8,702 bases of DNA from Candidatus Gastranaerophilales bacterium (GTDB lineage Bacteria > Cyanobacteriota > Vampirovibrionia > Gastranaerophilales > Gastranaerophilaceae): contig CAAGQE010000226.1 in the NCBI GenBank assembly GCA_900772035.1, forward strand, positions 1-8,702, given 5' to 3'. The position numbers were made by a program, and so were the translations under genes. The notes under the pieces are model-generated. The model had not been told where the DNA came from and ran no database searches. It was given only the letters and a program-made list of their open reading frames with translations. Shown here piece by piece: positions 5,213 to 8,702 of the stretch (position 1 is the first letter of the stretch; the number at the start of each line of letters is the position of its first letter).

Positions 5213-5992
5213 TTCGTTAATCATGCTTTCAAGTCGCAAAATGCGCTTTTCATCTCCGGGAAAAACTTTTCCGTAAACAGAGCGTCTGTTTTCAAGCCAC
5301 AAAATTTCAAACTCAAATGCAAGAATAATGCCGTCTTGAATGTCTTTGACCGCCAATGCTTTTTGTGCATCAAAAACGACTTTTCTTGTTTCAAAATATT
5401 TTAAGCCTTCGATATTTCTGAAAAAGTCGACTGATTTTGGCGAAACGCAACCGCCTATACAGAAATTTCTACCGCTTGCATTAACTTTTTTTGAAATATC
5501 ATTTGCGATTTTCAAAACAATATCTGATTCCGCATCGTCTTTGCCAAGTCCCAAAGATGCCGTAAAATCGTCTCTGCCGAGGGTTACGGAACTTATCTGA
5601 GAAAAATCCGACGATTGAATAATTTTATCAATATTTTCATATCCGAGTTGGGTTTCGATATTTACCCCAAAACGCTTGTCACGACGTTCGCTTTCGTCAA
5701 AAACCATGTCTGCCGAATTTACGAATTTTTTAAGTGCATAATCTGACTCAATCATCGGAACAACGATATTGTCCGCGCCGATTTTATGAGCATCTCTCAA
5801 ATCTCTGACAGCCTCGCAGCCTGCGATTTTCAAAGTCAGCGCAACCGATGAATTCTCGGCAATGTTCTTTAAACTGAACGCTTCTTCCGGACTTGTACCT
5901 TCTGAGCCGAACTCTGTTTTTATGGCATATACACCATATTGTTCTTTCAATTTTGATAAATTTTGATTAAGTTTTTTTTTCGATAAATTCAT
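5207..5992 (-). CDS. HpcH/HpaI aldolase / citrate lyase beta-type TIM-barrel protein
   Basis: A 261-residue cytoplasmic protein of the PEP/pyruvate-utilising (alpha/beta)8 superfamily. Visible family elements in order: KTEFGSEG (25-32), LKIAGCEAVRDLRDA (54-68) with an Arg in substrate-binding position, IVVPMIES (76-83), the metal-ligand segment VNIETQLGY with Glu113, and TLGRDDFTASLGL with Asp141/Asp142 (137-149). Strand GGCVSP (180-185) follows. Relatives split or join C-C bonds using Mg2+ and pyruvate, oxaloacetate or acyl-CoA. The reaction here cannot be told from sequence. The short length lacks a classical CitE C-terminal extension and there are no citDFXG partners, so true citrate lyase is unlikely. 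Neighbours (ugd, a polytopic membrane protein) suggest a role in surface-sugar metabolism. The start has AGGTG 4 bases upstream (complement of 5997-6001). It lies 45 bases after the membrane-protein gene and may be co-transcribed with it. Confidence 0.75.
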   Translation of the reverse strand: MNLSKKKLNQNLSKLKEQYGVYAIKTEFGSEGTSPEEAFSLKNIAENSSVALTLKIAGCEAVRDLRDAHKIGADNIVVPMIESDYALKKFVNSADMVFDESERRDKRFGVNIETQLGYENIDKIIQSSDFSQISSVTLGRDDFTASLGLGKDDAESDIVLKIANDISKKVNASGRNFCIGGCVSPKSVDFFRNIEGLKYFETRKVVFDAQKALAVKDIQDGIILAFEFEILWLENRRSVYGKVFPGDEKRILRLESMINEL

Positions 5993-6010
5993 AAAACACC
6001 TATAAACAAA

Positions 6011-6019
6011 GTTATAGCA
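6011..6019 (-). promoter_or_regulatory. Possible extended -10 promoter for the aldolase-like gene
   Basis: On the minus strand TGCTATAAC is an extended -10 (TG-N-TATAAC) in the 45-base gap before the aldolase-like gene. No good -35 is present. Transcription would start near 6004, just before the AGGTG ribosome site. It may supplement read-through from the upstream gene. Confidence 0.35.
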
Positions 6020-6037
6020 TAAAAGAAGTAAAAAAAA

Positions 6038-7873
6038 CTATTTATAATTTTTTTTGAATTTCTTAATTTCGGGAACAAGCCTTGAAAAATCCCAATACTT
6101 GTTTTTCATATCGTAAAACGAATAGAAGAACATAACGCGATTAAATTCATTATCTATCGCAATGTCGTTGTAATAGTTCAAACCCTGCACATCAGGACTG
6201 TCTCCCGACGGCAAAACTATTGATTTGACATCATAATCTTTCGACAAAACTATCGAAAATGCGGGATACATAGAAGGTCTGACGTAATTTTGGAAAACAG
6301 GCAGTTCATCTTCGTTCACGTCATCAAAAATTTTATTTTGGGGCAAAATATAAATCGGCTCTTCAACCTTTGCATAAATTTGCTCAAATTTTTGAAAATA
6401 TTTTTGACAGTTCTTGCAAAAACCGAACTGTGAGACTGTTTGAAGCAAGGCAACAAACAATACCAAAAGCACGAAACTTTCTTTGTATACGTTGTTTTCG
6501 TCTTTAAAATCAGCATTGTATACGTTTTTGTATGAAATTACCGCAAAAATAACAGGAACAAACAAAAGCCAATTGTAAAACGACAATTTTATCATTACAA
6601 ATAATATGGAAGATATAATAATAACAATGCAAAGCGCCTTAACAGAAAAAGCAAGCACTTTCGCTGTTTTTTCGCTTGCGATAAAATACCCTGCGAAAAT
6701 AAAAATCAATGCGAGCAAAATCAAATAAGGATAAAATATTGCAGAATCGCTGATAAATTGAGAAAAATAAAACAAGAAAATCGCAGCGGAAGATAGTGCA
6801 ATCATCTCAAATTTTTCCGAGAAAAACAGGTCAAAATACTCGTTTTTGAGAGAAATTTTATCAAGCCAACCTCGTTTTTTGAGCAAGTCGAAAATCATAT
6901 ATCCGTAAAAAATTATCGGCAATAAATACTGATAAAAAACTTGCATTGTGAAAAATTGAACGGGTGTTTCATATAATCCGCAAAGATTTACCACCGCTGC
7001 TTTTGCAACGAGTGCGAATACGACAAGAAGAACCCATTTCCAAATTTTGTCCCTGCAAGTCGCAAAAAGCGCGAGGCAGGACAAGCCGACTATATTTAAA
7101 CCCAAATATTTTATTCCCGTATACTGAAATGCTTGCGAATAATAGGCAAATTCCGAACTCGGAATCGGATTCAATCCATAGCGGATTTTTATGTATGAAA
7201 AAATCGAATACCCCACAATAGCAATGACCGACGGTATTCTTATCAAATTTGAAATAATTTTGTTTTTGGGTTTTGCCAAAAATGACATAAGCAACAAAAT
7301 CGGAGTAAAGATTATTGCCGCTTCAATACTTCCTAAAATTACCGCGCAAAAAATCACGGTCGAAATTTTATCGGTTAATTTTGTCTCTTCGAGTTGCAAC
7401 AAATGGAACACAGTCAGCGCTAAGAGAATTATAACGGGCATTTCAAACATTGGGTGAGTTTGGCAGCCGATTAAAAACAAAGAATAAATCGTAAGTTGAA
7501 AAACGAACAGGGAATAATTTTTCGTTCTCTTTGCCAAAGAAAAATTGAACCACAAAATCAAAGGTTGGACTGAATAGTACGCAACCGCAAACAGCCATAT
7601 TAAGACCCATTTGCTCTTTATGAACAACCCCAAAACGAACACGGGGAACTGAACAATGTAATGAAGTAAAGAAAATCTCAAATAATAATTAATAAATCCG
7701 AACGGATTAAAACTCGAAATTCCCGACAACAACTGTCCGAATCTTGATATTCCGTCGTACAACAGAACCTTGCCCGAACAAGCGGAATAAATGATGTTTA
7801 CAACGGTTGCAAATATTAAGCATCCGAAAAGAAAACGAGTTTTTCCTTTTGTAAAAAATTCTTCTTTAAACAT
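6038..7873 (-). CDS. Polytopic membrane protein, possibly a GT-C-type glycosyltransferase
   Basis: A protein of 611-612 residues whose first ~485 residues hold roughly a dozen hydrophobic segments. The last ~128 residues form a soluble, probably extracytoplasmic domain, starting with a CxxC pair (FCKNC) and ending in a Lys-rich tail. After the first membrane segment is a loop with LLYDGISRFGQ, whose acidic residue sits where GT-C glycosyltransferases carry their catalytic Asp. The architecture (multi-spanning body, soluble C-terminus) fits GT-C enzymes that use lipid-linked sugars, and ugd is close by. I recognise no specific family signature, so function is inference. A GTG (7876) directly precedes the ATG (7873). 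ATG is preferred because AAGGA lies 6 bases before it and only 3 before GTG; a second site, GAGGA, sits 9 bases before GTG. Both sites lie in a hairpin. No terminator separates it from the downstream aldolase-like gene. Confidence 0.7.
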   Translation of the reverse strand: MFKEEFFTKGKTRFLFGCLIFATVVNIIYSACSGKVLLYDGISRFGQLLSGISSFNPFGFINYYLRFSLLHYIVQFPVFVLGLFIKSKWVLIWLFAVAYYSVQPLILWFNFSLAKRTKNYSLFVFQLTIYSLFLIGCQTHPMFEMPVIILLALTVFHLLQLEETKLTDKISTVIFCAVILGSIEAAIIFTPILLLMSFLAKPKNKIISNLIRIPSVIAIVGYSIFSYIKIRYGLNPIPSSEFAYYSQAFQYTGIKYLGLNIVGLSCLALFATCRDKIWKWVLLVVFALVAKAAVVNLCGLYETPVQFFTMQVFYQYLLPIIFYGYMIFDLLKKRGWLDKISLKNEYFDLFFSEKFEMIALSSAAIFLFYFSQFISDSAIFYPYLILLALIFIFAGYFIASEKTAKVLAFSVKALCIVIIISSILFVMIKLSFYNWLLFVPVIFAVISYKNVYNADFKDENNVYKESFVLLVLFVALLQTVSQFGFCKNCQKYFQKFEQIYAKVEEPIYILPQNKIFDDVNEDELPVFQNYVRPSMYPAFSIVLSKDYDVKSIVLPSGDSPDVQGLNYYNDIAIDNEFNRVMFFYSFYDMKNKYWDFSRLVPEIKKFKKNYK

Positions 7874-7876
7874 CAC

Positions 7877-7898
7877 ATATCCTTTTCCTCAAGGATAT
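7877..7898 (-). promoter_or_regulatory. Hairpin containing the ribosome binding site of the polytopic membrane protein
   Basis: A perfect 8-bp inverted repeat, ATATCCTT (7877-7884) and AAGGATAT (7891-7898), encloses a 6-base loop. On the minus-strand RNA the loop is GAGGAA and the 3' arm is AAGGAUAU, which runs directly into GUG AUG. One purine-rich site is therefore exposed in the loop and the better placed one is locked in the stem. It could lower or gate translation, or it could be a DNA operator. Confidence 0.5.
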
Positions 7899-7961
7899 CA
7901 TAACCACGATATTTCATGCAATAAAACAAAAATTTACAACAGACCCCAAAATTTATTTTAA

Positions 7962-7970
7962 TGTTATAAT
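7962..7970 (+). promoter_or_regulatory. Extended -10 promoter of atpD
   Basis: TGTTATAAT is a full extended -10 (TG-N-TATAAT) 35 bases before the atpD start. The position expected for a -35 box (around 7942-7947) does not match consensus, as is common with extended -10 promoters. Transcription should start near 7977. The rest of the divergent gap (7899-7961) shows no other clear element. Confidence 0.6.
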
Positions 7971-7990
7971 CAAATAAAATGTGACTATAA

Positions 7991-8702
<712 letters not shown>

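Noticed and set aside
5207..5992. Annotation as citE (citrate lyase beta subunit)
   Set aside because: No citrate lyase alpha, acyl-carrier or ligase genes are adjacent and the protein is short; only the wider family can be supported.
6030..6037. T-run on the minus strand right after the membrane-protein stop, as a terminator
   Set aside because: No stem precedes the T-run, so it is not an intrinsic terminator; co-transcription with the aldolase-like gene is more likely.

Overview
The window is AT-rich and gene-dense, with short intergenic gaps, clear intrinsic terminators and Shine-Dalgarno sites, which indicates a bacterial chromosome. Several points suggest, without proving it, an uncultured non-photosynthetic relative of Cyanobacteria (Melainabacteria/Vampirovibrionia, e.g. 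Gastranaerophilales). First, atpD opens its own transcription unit, with no other atp gene before it, as in the cyanobacterial lineage where beta and epsilon are split from the main ATP synthase operon. Second, there is a calpain-like protease with a low-complexity N-terminus of a kind I associate with gut members of this group. Third, codon use is AT-rich. The lineage is an inference from memory; no database was consulted.

Layout. Positions 1-307 hold the 3' end of an MsbA-type ABC exporter (+), which shares a bidirectional terminator with a convergent membrane-anchored SGNH-hydrolase-like protein (360-1496, -). Ribosomal protein S20 (rpsT, 1619-1888, -) follows. A GC-richer stretch of about 180 bases lies upstream of rpsT and looks like a long structured 5' leader with its own promoter. 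Diverging from it is a 521-residue calpain-like (family C2) cysteine protease (2226-3791, +) with a strong terminator. Next is UDP-glucose 6-dehydrogenase (3908-5212, +). Its stop overlaps tail-to-tail with an HpcH/HpaI-aldolase/citrate-lyase-type protein (5207-5992, -), which is preceded by a polytopic membrane protein of about 612 residues (6038-7873, -). The window ends in the first half of atpD (8006-8702, +).

How the genes fit together. The ABC exporter end, the SGNH-like protein, UDP-glucose dehydrogenase, the aldolase-like enzyme and the polytopic membrane protein are all plausible parts of cell-surface polysaccharide or envelope synthesis. They lie on different strands with separate promoters, so this is a loose neighbourhood and not one operon. 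rpsT and atpD are housekeeping genes. The calpain-like protease is a single-gene transcription unit.

The most unusual signals are: (1) the rpsT leader, where I can draw a multi-branched fold whose closing helix covers the rpsT Shine-Dalgarno site and whose hairpin loop matches two upstream CUCAC copies; (2) the complete Gln/Cys/His/Asn calpain active site in a bacterial protein with a helical insertion; (3) dyads centred on or overlapping the -10 boxes of the protease and ugd promoters; and (4) a perfect 8-bp hairpin holding the ribosome binding site of the large membrane protein. No tRNA, rRNA, CRISPR array, insertion sequence or phage gene was seen.
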